A DNA stretch of 64,000 nucleotides, from assembly GCA_965153455.1 (NCBI GenBank), contig OZ234495.1, forward strand, positions 21,820,875 to 21,884,874. The letters run 5' to 3'. Both the position numbers and the translations under genes were made by a program. Positions within the stretch are counted from its first letter, which is position 1. Every line of letters begins with the position of its first letter. Positions 12,901-22,792 of this stretch are shown here, in pieces. The DNA is from Sphagnum compactum. Taxonomy: Eukaryota; Bryophyta; Sphagnopsida; Sphagnales. The notes beneath the pieces were generated by a model. The model had not been told where the DNA came from. It saw only the letters and a list, made by a program, of their open reading frames with translations, and ran no database searches.

Positions 12901-13808
12901 CACAGAGTAATGTCCAGCATTTTATACGCAACACCCAACTGTCGGGCAACGAGTGCAAGGTCTCTTGTTTCAACAGCTTTTTGTCTCTCTGCTCTCACTT
13001 TTTTGTGATTGTCAGTTTGTCACAGCAAATCCACCTGCTTGCTTGACACCCGCTTGCTTGAGCGTGCTCCCTTCACCTCGTCCCAAGATTTACCTAGATT
13101 TTGGAATTTTACTTCATCGATGTGCAGTATTATTATTTCTACTTCCAGTCCTGAGAATGCACCATTAAGCCAAGGATGATCTAGACAGCACACATAGCGT
13201 GATACATATTGCTTACAACATCCGAAGAAAACGTCAGGACTCAACTGGTACCTCATTTGAACTCTTTATCTAAGTGATGATATTTTGTATCTTCTGTTTG
13301 CTAACAAAAACTCCCAGGTATGCATCTTTTTCCTACTGAATTTCGGACATCAGGTTCCGAAGGAATCGCGGTTTGTGATGAAGAAATCGTTCCATGGTAA
13401 CTGTGGTACTTTGGCTCTGATACGTTGGTTGAGACTTTAGCATCTCGAGCTGCAGCTTTTGATGCTCTAGTCTTCGTTCCAGGAGAGGCAGCAACAGATC
13501 ATGGGGTATTCAGCAGCCAAGAGCTGGCGAAATAACAAACAGCAGGGTATTTACACTAGGTCAGGAATGTGAAGATTGGGGCAGCGCCAATATTGTCGAG
13601 AGTTTGTTTCGCCGCTTGTGAAACCCGTCAGGAACTGTCGAGGACTTAGACCATACTTGCATCAACCCCGTCTCGACCAAATTCGTGTGATAATCTTTCC
13701 AGAATACGCCATTGTAAGCACTTGAGATTTTTGCTAGATGAAGGAACTCGTAAGAGTTTCATGATATCACTCCTTGCAGCACTAGGATTTGATTCTCGGA
13801 GAGACTCA

Positions 13809-14163
13809 TCCTGTAGGTAGCGAGGAGGTTATGACCCAGTTAGGAATCACATGTTGTAGCACTGGAGCTTGGAGAATTTCATGAGCATAGGAAGTAGTAG
13901 CTGGGTGAGTATTGAACCGCAGATAATTGATAGGGTTGTTGCAGGCATCCATAAGCACTTTGCAGAAACTGATGTAACAGTACAGATCTTGAAAGGTAGT
14001 GGACCATTAGAGGCGTTGGAACAGGTAGTGGAAGCCTTCAAGCTTTGGACAAGGTCTCCAGGATCCTCTTGGGCTCCAATTACTACAACCATATGTATGA
14101 ATCATAAGGTGTGTAACATCAGCCTTGATTTAATTTCCCACCCCTGTGGTTCTTAGACATTAC
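13809..14163 (+). repeat. Leader block duplication in A1, short copy
   Basis: This 355-bp block matches both ends of 14,650-15,515: it begins CCTGTAGGTAG and ends with CCCCTGTGG then TCTTAGACATTAC. It lacks about 500 bp from the middle of the longer copy. A related leader in A3 starts near 32,550. A 95-codon ORF lies here (13,869-14,156), but its frame is not kept in the other copies, so I do not call it a gene. Confidence 0.75.
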
Positions 14164-14649
14164 TAAGATATATTCGCTCAATTGTTTGACCAAGGAATGC
14201 TAAGTCTGTTTTTTTGCACTCCTTTCAGTCCAGGGAAATGTTCCACAGATGGTAACAATCTTGCTGCTGATTTTGCAGTCAGGCATATTGGGGGCTGGTG
14301 TTATCTCAGTGGGCAGGTTCTCACTTGAAAGCTGCAGTTAAGGAGCTGCTCTCATCATCACGGCAGTTTTGCAGTCAGATTTGGGGAGCTGAAAAACAAC
14401 TGGGACAGCAAAGCTGCTGGATTGGAAAGACAAATATGTGCATGGTCAAAACTTTCACATGGTGTGCAACTCTTGTCACTGTGTCATGCATTCCTTAGCT
14501 ATCTTTCAAGAGTGCGAAGCTCACATTAAACAACTTGATGCATGCATAATAGACATGGCACACCTAGCACTCACAAAAACCTAGCATTCGCATGATTCTT
14601 GGACTGCTAAGTCCAGGTCTATTAAGCCAATTTTCTTCTACAGACACAT

Positions 14650-15515
14650 CCTGTAGGTAGTGAGGAGGTCATGACTTATGACCCAGTTAGGATTCACATG
14701 TTGTACCACTAGAGCTTGGAGATTTCATGAGCATAAGAAGTAGTAGCTGGGCGAGTTTTGAAACTCAGATAAGTTGCACAGAAGTAGGGTTGTGTTGCAG
14801 GCATCCATGAGCACAGTGCAGAAATTGGTGCAACAGCAGATTTTATAGATGCCGGTCTGCTTTCTGGATTCCAGCACACCCTGAACATCTCAGAAGCCTT
14901 TGAGGATGCCAACTTCAGGAAGGCCTTTCTATGATCCTGTGAATCCACCCTCATTGAAGCATTGGGCTTTCAGTCTGATGAATATCAGTTTCATCTTGCG
15001 AATATTGGTCCTTACATCAGGCTGGGCTAAAGATCATAATTGACCTTCCATCAGCTTTGTTTTCTCAGACATCACCCTTTGCATGTGGGCTATTTATGGT
15101 TGCAGTTGCGATATCAGTCCAATAGTTGCAATGTGACAAGGATCATTTCACATCTAGGCTAGTTGCAAGCAATGAATTTCAGAAGTGGTTCCCATTTCCA
15201 CATTTGTTCAGGAGGTGAGAGCAGGTCATGTCCAGATAGGATCTTCTGATGCCTAATGTATGTGACTCAAGTCTTCAAAATGCTCAGATTTGGTTCTCTT
15301 GGGATTGGGGATGTAGGAGGTGAGCCTGAATGAGTTTGAGCCTGCCAAGATTTGTTATCTGCTGGAGACATTGGAACAGTTAGTGGAGGATTTGAAGCTC
15401 TGGACAGGGTCTCCAGGATCCTCTTGGGGCTGAGATTACTACAAGCATATGCCTGAATTGTAAGGTCTCTATGAACCTTTGATGTGATTTCAACCCCTGT
15501 GGCTCTTAGACATTA
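14650..15515 (+). repeat. Leader block duplication in A1, long copy
   Basis: The second, 866-bp copy of the A1 leader. Its outer parts align with 13,809-14,163; the inner part (about 14,850-15,365) aligns with the A3 leader at about 32,700-33,230 and is absent from the short copy. No intact frame. Confidence 0.7.
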
Positions 15516-15659
15516 CTGTGCATGTTACATGCAGATTGTATTTTTTTTGTTATGGAACTGATTACAGACTATGTGAGAGAAGCTCATCAGACCCAACTGA
15601 ATAGGGTTAGACCAGAACCAATCATTGTATTTTGACCCCTCCCTGCTGTTACCAAAATG

Positions 15660-15890
15660 GCAGGTTTCCCACCTTAGTGGGAGCTGGGCAGCAGCACTTC
15701 AGAAATATTACAGGGTAGTGTGTTTGTTAATAGGTCATGATTTGCACCTGTGATTGATGTTCTAGGTGTGTATTGATACCTATTTCTAATGTGACATCAG
15801 ACAAGAGGCTGCTTGCAAGGTGATTAGGATGCTGAATGAAGTGGTTGCTTGGAGTCTCTTGACTTCCATACATGTTTCGAAAGCCTCATG
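15660..15890 (+). pseudogene. PPR gene fragment in A1
   Basis: At 15,805-15,867 the + strand reads EAACKVIRMLNEVVAWSLLT. This fits the second half of a plant PPR motif (consensus like xAxxVFxxMPxRDVVSWxxMI). The matching segments in A2 and A3 are flanked by further PPR-like pieces. The frame is broken a few codons either side, so this is a remnant. PPR proteins bind organellar RNA; nothing here could make one. Confidence 0.6.
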
Positions 15891-16289
15891 TGTTGTTACA
15901 ACTTGTGGGTAGAAATTCTGTCATTCTGATCTAAGCGATCTATACAGGATTCTGCACTTGAAAAAGCAGACTAAAGTGAAATGAAGCATACACTCACAAC
16001 CTTGTTGTATCATGAATGAGAATACTAGTTATGTTTTCGATTAAGAGGGAGCTAGTCATGGCCATTCATGAGAAAGGTGATGGTCTGCTACCTTTTGAGT
16101 GGCACTCAGAAGGTTATTACCTCACTCATTCTTGTTGTTATTGAACTTGTGAGCAACACATTATGCGCAACCTTCATGATTGTATGCTTAGGCGTTGGGT
16201 TTCAAGTTAAGGGTTACTGTTGAGTTTAATTGTTGAATTTTACTTTTTTTGTTCCCCATGAGGCTTGATGTAATATTGGATAGCAGGTG

Positions 16290-16562
16290 GAATTCGCAGA
16301 AGATTGGTTTGTGTATGATGATGCCATTGCAATGTGGACATCACTTCAGGAGGCCATTCCAACCAAATTGTTTGGCCCAACTTTTGAGAATGTAGGGCCA
16401 TAGCTATTGATGAAATCATCAAGTGCACTAAGTGTCAATTGGATTGCACCACGGGCATGCAGACAAGTATTAGAAGAAACTGAACAGTCATTGATCCTCA
16501 TGTATGGCAGCCCTCCAAGCATAGGAAGTCCACAATGTAGCTATCCACCAGTGAAACAGATC
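16290..16562 (+). pseudogene. Upstream exon-like segment of the A1 gene (frame broken)
   Basis: After an acceptor-like GATAGCAG the + strand reads EFAEDWFVYDDAIAM and continues through LFGPTFENVGP before a stop (TAG at about 16,400). A2 has the same segment from about 27,923 (EDWFAYDNATAM, LFGPTFENVGP), so it was probably coding in the ancestor. In A1 the frame carries an internal stop and is shifted relative to the ORF at 16,565. A3 and A4 lack this segment. Function unknown. Confidence 0.5.
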
Positions 16563-16564
16563 AT

Positions 16565-17383
16565 ATGGATACCCATAAGGGTGTTCAAGAAGGGACCAAA
16601 ACTCCTAATACAGATGGCTCTCCTGCAGGGTCCAAGAACCAGAAGCAATTGGAGATGGAGGGTCATAGGGCCTTCATACAAGAGTGTGCTGTAGAAGATG
16701 AGGAGTGGAAATGGTCTCCTGTCTATCTCCTGCTCAGAGATTTTTCTCACCTTGGCAGGCATTTGCCTCGTCCCTGGAAGCACACAGCTGAAGAATGGAG
16801 TCAGATTCAGAAGTTCATTCTATGTGAATTCTCTCTGTTTCAACACGATTTTGAACCTAGTAGTATTGTGGTAGCCTTACAGTTGACATGGAGATTACAT
16901 TTTTCTAAAAATATAACAGATGTGGATTTGAGTGCATTGTCACAGCAATTGGAACATGTGAGCCAAGAAAAGGAGTTTGGTAATAACCTATCACGAGTTG
17001 GAAAACTCATGAGGAATGACTGGCATGGTATCGAGTGGGATGAGGAACTGGAGATGGGACTGTGGAATGACCTGTGGGAGAACCTGTGTAAACCATCTGT
17101 CAGGACAAGTCAAGAGCAGCAGATACTTGCAAATGATATTGCCTTCTTCAAAGCTCCTTTAGAAACTCCTGGACACCAAGAAGTGATGAAGAGGATATGC
17201 AACCACCTTGTTGGCATTGCCGGGCATGCCATGTCGGTGAAGGATTGTCCTGAATTCTTGAAGGATATGTGGATTGGAGGCCGCCCTAAAAATGAACAAG
17301 AAATGTTGATTGAAAAATGGGAGGAAATTGTGTCTGACTCTTACTGTACTCTCTATGCCGACTTCAATATAGCTCTAAGCTAG
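16565..17383 (+). CDS. Element A protein, C-terminal unknown domain (A1 version)
   Basis: An uninterrupted frame of 272 codons, homologous to residues about 141-379 of the A3 protein and to the C-terminal two-thirds of the A4 protein. Shared blocks, in order: PAGSK (residues 20-24), FIQECAVEDE (37-46), WSPVYLLLRDF (50-60), LPRPWKHTAEEW (67-78), SQEKEFGNNLSR (133-144), QQILANDIA (185-193), TPGHQEVMKR (201-210) and LKDMWIGG (232-239). It lacks the zinc finger because that part of A1 is deleted. The first Met may not be the real start: a pyrimidine-rich acceptor-like site (CTCTCCTGCAG) lies at 16,619-16,629, and the upstream exon-like segment is out of frame. I do not recognise the domain and see no catalytic motif, signal peptide or membrane segment. 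Staying open while differing at many residues from A3 and A4 suggests past selection. Confidence 0.6.
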   Translation: MDTHKGVQEGTKTPNTDGSPAGSKNQKQLEMEGHRAFIQECAVEDEEWKWSPVYLLLRDFSHLGRHLPRPWKHTAEEWSQIQKFILCEFSLFQHDFEPSSIVVALQLTWRLHFSKNITDVDLSALSQQLEHVSQEKEFGNNLSRVGKLMRNDWHGIEWDEELEMGLWNDLWENLCKPSVRTSQEQQILANDIAFFKAPLETPGHQEVMKRICNHLVGIAGHAMSVKDCPEFLKDMWIGGRPKNEQEMLIEKWEEIVSDSYCTLYADFNIALS

Positions 17384-18424
17384 TTGGGCTCAAATTATTG
17401 ATAGGGTGGTTAAGAGTACAAGACCATAAGGTGTCCAGTTGATGTATGTTTGATTGCGCCTCTAGATTGGTCTTTGTGTGAGGATCTTTTGTGTTGGGAA
17501 CTTTATGCCTGACATGGAAGTTGGTAATTTGACTAGTCCAGGATGAGACTTGGATTATGTCTGCACAACTAAAAGGAGCTTGATGTTCTTTTATGTGCAC
17601 AATCTGTCTTTAACACTTGCATAATTATTGTCTTTGATGTAAGAGTAAGATTTTTAGACCAACCTAGTAAAGATATGATTAGTTTTCAATTGATTCTCTG
17701 TAGTTGTGTGTAGGTAATTAGCAGTGGAAAACTTCTAGAGGACTAAGAAATTTGAGATTATATGTGAAGCACTGTTTGAGTATTATGAACTGGTGTCCTT
17801 TTGGGGGAATGACTCCAGGTTCAAAATACTCAGGAATTTCAAATTCTGATTGAGGCTACAATGGAGTGTAATTTTAGGCTTCAATATACTACGATCTTTG
17901 ATGGATTGTACCAGACAGAGTTCTGGTTGAAAGTGAGCTTAGTATCTCAACTTCCAGTGTGCATGGGGTATGTGACTGCCCAGCCATTTTTTATTTCCTT
18001 TTAGATTTTTTGGTCGCTAGATTGTTATACTATTCAATTTACTTCTTTGTTAACCATGTTTGATCTCCATAATGAGACTCTTGATGTTTTGCCTTGTTTC
18101 ATGGAAGCATCTCTTTGCAATCAAGCTACACAACCTTTTGTTAATAAAAGATGTCCTACTTTTTCTTGTGTTCTTAACTATGAAACCATTAGGAAATCTC
18201 AAAATTGACACACCTTTTTAAATTTCAAATCTTATTGAAATGAAGCAAATAAAAGCATAATGTTAAAATTTATGCAAAGATCTCTTCAATAAAATTGATA
18301 TAATTTATAAAAGTTCCAAAAAGGAAGTTTAAAAAATATATAAATCAACGACAAATTCAAACATGTTGAATTATGATTTTTCTTATTCAAACTTCATTCA
18401 TTGTGTGATTGAACAAAAGAACAT

Positions 18425-18595
18425 AGGTAGGTAGGGTAGGTAGGTCATGTGTAGTAGGTTGTTAGGGTAGGTATTTAGGTAATGTAAGGAAGGCTGTTAG
18501 GTTAGGTATTTAAGTATGGTAGGTAGGGTAAGTAAATAGATTAGGTAGGTATGTCTTAGATAAAGTACGTAATGTAAAGTAGGTAAGTAGCATAT
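18425..18595 (+). repeat. TAGG-type array
   Basis: Irregular GTAGG, GGTAGGTATTTA and AAGTAGGTAA units over about 170 bp, the same tetramer as at 2,430 and 10,748. AT-rich DNA follows on the right. Confidence 0.75.
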
Positions 18596-18752
18596 CATGT
18601 GACAACATATAGTCTAGCAAAAACCAAATGCTTTTGTGATAAACACATGTGGCTAAGTTTCACCTTGTGACCACACGTGAATTAATAACATACCATAATG
18701 ATAATTCAATAAGGCCAATTTGATTGGGCCCTTGCCATTTTGATTGCCTTTT

Positions 18753-18769
18753 GGGGGGGGGGGGGGGGG
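18753..18769 (+). repeat. Homopolymer of 17 G
   Basis: Seventeen consecutive G in a strongly AT-rich setting. The exact length is prone to sequencing and assembly error. Confidence 0.8.
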
Positions 18770-19534
18770 TGGTCCCATTTGACTAGATGCTCAAATCGGC
18801 ACTTAGTCAAAAAGTTCACCTTAATCAAAATTACTAAAAAAAGAACCATGTGTCTTTCATGCCTTAGGCTTCTAGTCAAGGTCGACATCCCCTTTAATTG
18901 ATGTGAACAATTTCGTCAAGTTAAACTTTCTAAAAAATTGTGATTTCTTATAATGATTCTTTTTGCTCAATTATTTTAACTTACATAATTCAACATAAGA
19001 CTTGTTGAACCTTGGTCATGTGCATATGAAATCTACAAGTGAGTTGGAATCTTTTTCATTGGATGATGACACAAAAATTGATCAACTTGCGTTTGAGAAG
19101 ATGAATTCACTGGTTCTTCATAATTATAAAATATCTTGTGTCATATTTTCTTCTAAATCAAAATCTAGGTGATTGAATGCAGGCCAAGTTGACAACTTAG
19201 TTTTCTTAGTTTCTTATGATGCAATGTGATGATAATTGATGGATTTAACATTTCTCAATTGAAAAGATTTTAGTGAAGCAATTAACACAGAAAATGAAAT
19301 AGAAAATGAAAAAGGATATAAGATATATGTGTGTTGTTCTAATGAACATGAAGGTGGTATGTTCATTATACAAGCTTGCACATGCATCTAAATACTTATA
19401 ATGTAACAAGTTTTTTGTGATTGGAAAGTCCATAGTTCACTTGGTGTTGTGCAAATTTTTACATGTCATGAATGATTTTTTCAAAAACTAAGTTTGATGA
19501 AGACATAGTCTGTTATCGATGATGGAGGGGTTCA

Positions 19535-20140
19535 AAACACGATCAAGCTTGCCAAGTATCCAAGGGCAATTAACATTGTATGGATTCATATTTAGGTCCC
19601 TTTTGAAGGTGATTATTATTTCTTCAAATCCAAGGCATATTGTGTGTAGTTGCAAGTAATTATTGATCATATGAAATAATTTTTTGGCATTCAATGCATT
19701 AGGATCTACAATTGATGCAAGAGTGTTGTGATTATCTTTAATTTATTGAAAGGCTACATTGGGATATTTGTTCCATCAAAGCTTTATGTAATTGAGGACA
19801 AGGGATATTCATTGCTACCATGGTTGAAAATACCATACAAACAAATTGGAATGTGACATTTTATGCTAAAGGCATTTATAATAGGCTTGTTTCATGCAAG
19901 AATTACAATAAAAAATAATTTTGGTATACTCAAAAAGATGTTTAGGGAATTATTTATGAAATCAAACCTAAATGTCCTATTCCTTTTGGATGTGGTCATT
20001 TGTTGCCGCATGCTACACGACATGATTTTGAATGGCAAAGATGAAAATGTTGATGAATTGATGCTCCAACTAAAAGTAAAAAATGTGCTAAAAAACAAAA
20101 AAGGTGTGGAGAAGAGAAACTTTGATCAATGGGTATGAGG
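19535..20140 (+). pseudogene. PIF/Harbinger (DDE_Tnp_4, HARBI1-like) transposase remnant
   Basis: The + strand, read across frameshifts and stops, follows the C-terminal half of HARBI1-like nucleases. Near 19,550 it reads LPSIQG then (shifted) AINIVWIHI, matching the GLPxxxGAIDGTHI block. Near 19,610 DYYFFKSKAY and LQVIIDHMK match the KGxYSxxLQAVVD block, with Asp in place. At about 19,797 EDKGYSLLPWLKIPYK matches the DxGYPLxPWLxTPY block with the second Asp. At 19,890-20,020 ARITIKNNFGILK and DVVICCRMLHD match the ARxxVExAFGxLK and CCxLHN blocks. The last part (19,863-20,138) is still open for 91 codons; the rest has stops. The family cuts and pastes DNA transposons; this copy cannot. I found no terminal repeats or partner Myb-like gene. 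Confidence 0.8.
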
Positions 20141-22502
20141 TGATGAGGTGAATGAAACTGATGTTGAATTTGCATTGTAATGCGATGAAATTTCTAAGGT
20201 CAACCAATGCATTGCAATGGAACAATACTTAAGAAATCATACATAAATGCATTTTGTTTTGAATTGTTGCAACTTTGTGACCATTTTTTCAAAATTATGA
20301 GTGCATGTTCTGTTTATAATGCATTTCAACTAGAAATCAAGTGGAAATCAAATAAAATGTCAATGTAATTCAAATCAAAGCAAGAAGAATTGAATTTGAT
20401 TTGATCAAATGTTTTGAACCTTCATGAGTTCTTGTGAGCTACTTCTTATAGAATGGTACCACTTCATGCATTTGTGTAATCATTATGGAACATTCTTTTG
20501 ATCTAGGAAATCATCCCTTAAATATGTTGAAAAATAAAGTGAATTACCAAGTGGCAACCTATAGTTTTTACATCATGAATGTTTAGAATTAAATCTTGAT
20601 ATTTTTGGACATTATCTTATCATCTTCACCTTTTTCTCTTTTGCAAGTGGTATTCTTTAAAAACTTTGTTTTCTTCAATTACATCCCTTGTGTGTAAAGG
20701 AACAACAAGACAACCTCTTCACCTTGAAACAATTCAATGAATTATAACTCTCAATTAAATTGACAAGGTAAATAAAATTGTTTTTCTCTTTAAAAAACCT
20801 TTGTATAATTAGTAAAAGTTTTATAATTTTAATACATTGAGTACATTCCACTTGTCTTTACACATTGTTTCCCTTCTTGTTATTTTGATTCTAATTTTTT
20901 TTTGTAGTTCTTTAGCAATTTGTCCCAACATTGCATAACAACCTATAGGCATCATTTGTGATCTTGGATGATGAGTTCTCCCCATGCTATGTGTTTTACA
21001 TGTTTGCAAGCAATGAGTGTCAAAATTTCATTGTGTTCTCAATTATTGTGGTGTTGTTAAAGAATCAAAGTTTTTCCACTTGTACATCTTGCACGTTTGC
21101 CACCTCAACCATTTCTTTGAACAACAACTTGCTTGCTTGAATGCAAGCTTGCATTTGTTCATGTTTATGAACCTACTTGCCATTCTACCAAATTGCCTAC
21201 ATTCAAAGTTGCACTAGGGGGTGAAATTATTTGTGTTTGCATAAGAATTTACAACTCTTATATACCAACTTGCACTAGAGTTGGAAGCCATGTCATTGTG
21301 AAGTTTCTTGGTATTAAAGGTTGTGGAGTTTCTTGGTGATGGAGGATAAAGCTTCATAATAATGCAACAAATTTCACAATGGAAGGTTAAGTTGTTATAT
21401 GTTATCACATTAGTTTATAAAATTTTATTTTAGCACCACTAATAAAGGTCCGAATCTAGGAATTTAACAAGATTTTCTCACTTTTCCTTGCTCTTAACAT
21501 TTTTCTATCACTTATTGTTAAACATTATCTTAACATGCCAAATTGGCAAGACATGTCACCTATTTACTCATCAACAACACCATATGGGAACAATATTATC
21601 ATAATTATGATTTAACCATGTTATTACACTCAAGTGTGAATGGACCTTTACTAAGGTGAAAGCTATCATTGTTTTGATTATGTCCCACAGTTTGTGCTCT
21701 TGCCATTAGCCTATGCCAAAAATGGTAAGGAAGAAAAATAGGCATAGAAACTAATTGCAACTAATGTGATGGCCCAAGATGCACCCAAGGGGCCTAGTTC
21801 TTTTTCTTTTGGGGAGGGTGGGGGTTGTTGGATTTTCATTATTCCCATTAAATTCCCACTGATTTTGAAACATGTTCCGCAAACTCCCAATTTGTTCTCC
21901 AACATGCCTTGAAAGCACTTCAATGTATCCCATATTCTTTGTCCCAATTTCTGATTTTATAACATATATAAACAACCCAAAACAAGGAGATTACCATATA
22001 TTTATTTTAGTATTATCCCAAGCTTGCTTTTTTTTGTGATGCCTATCATAATAGAAAACAAATTAAACTTTGGGGGTTTTCACAACTAATCAATACAAAG
22101 TATGCTTGTGGTATCTTGGCTTGCATGACATGAAAAGATAATTAACTATAATGTTATTTGAACTATTAAATTTACTTTTAAAGTCATGTTCAACCCAACC
22201 CCCTTTCCACACCTTGCTGATTTTTATCTGTCTTCTCATGCCCACTTTGATGTTCTCTACAAAGTACCAAAATATCATGACCAAAACGTAAAACCTCAAC
22301 ATGGGATTCCCAAAAGGGGATGAATAACAAAAAAAATTAAATTAAAAGATTAGCCCAACTTAAGTTTATGTTATATGAATTTTTTTTAATGCAATGTGGT
22401 AGGATTACAACCCTGAGGTTTTAGGGTTTGAATTTGAGGGTTTCAGGATTAGGGTTGGATTTTTAGGATGAAATTTCAAGGTTTAGGTTTAATTGTAAAG
22501 CT
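20141..22502. other. AT-rich intergenic sequence, nothing recognised
   Basis: Only short ORFs without motifs on both strands. A GC-poor spacer with TTAGGG-like phrases near 22,415-22,470 that are too irregular to be telomeric. Confidence 0.5.
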
Positions 22503-22792
22503 TTTTGGGTTTTGGGGTTTATGTTTATGGTTTAGGTCAATGTTGGGTGTTTCTCATTTGTTTTTGCAAACTACCAATTTTAATTATCAAAAAAGCTCTT
22601 AAGAATCACCCCAATTCTATTTTTAAAATTTTCAACTTTAAAAGAATTTTGGGTTTTGGGGTTTATGTTTATGGTTTAGGTCGATGTTGGGTGTTTCTCA
22701 TTTTTCTTTTGAAAACTACCAATTTTAATTATCAAAAAAACTTTTAAGAATCAACCCAATTCTATTTTTAAAAATTTCAACTTTAAAAGAAT
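22503..22792 (+). repeat. Tandem duplication, unit about 144 bp
   Basis: Units at 22,503-22,646 and 22,647-22,792 are nearly identical over their whole length, both beginning TTTTGGGTTTTGGGG and ending ACTTTAAAAGAA. Differences are a handful of substitutions and one or two single-base indels, so the duplication is recent relative to most repeats here. An 80-codon ORF crosses both units only because of the duplication. Confidence 0.9.

Larger units (their letters stand above)
12770..18115 (+). mobile_element. Element A, copy A1 (internally deleted)
   Basis: A1 is collinear with A3 and A4 from about 13,800 (TAGGTAGCGAGGAGGTTATG, compare 32,560) to the 3' tail at 18,040-18,110 (compare 36,690-36,740). 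Its order is a 5' GTTAAGC-type array, a duplicated leader block, a PPR remnant, then the unknown-domain ORF and a conserved 3' untranslated part. Compared with A2 it lacks about 1.75 kb carrying the zinc finger and the Ulp1 module: A1 matches A2 to about 16,140 (A2 about 26,020) and resumes at about 16,150 (A2 about 27,790). Homology stops near 18,115, so the last kilobase seen in A2-A4 is missing. Composition is clearly less AT-rich than the flanks. The left edge is uncertain. Confidence 0.75.
18116..19534. other. AT-rich spacer with TAGG array and poly-G run
   Basis: Contains a TAGG-type array at 18,425-18,595 and a run of 17 G at 18,753-18,769. No gene recognised. Confidence 0.6.

Noticed and set aside
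13847-14156. ORFs on both strands in the A1 leader block (81 and 95 codons)
   Set aside because: Neither frame is kept in the second A1 leader copy or in A3/A4.
22400-22500. TTTAGGG-like phrases that could be interstitial telomere repeats
   Set aside because: Only isolated, irregular AGGGTTT words occur; there is no tandem run.
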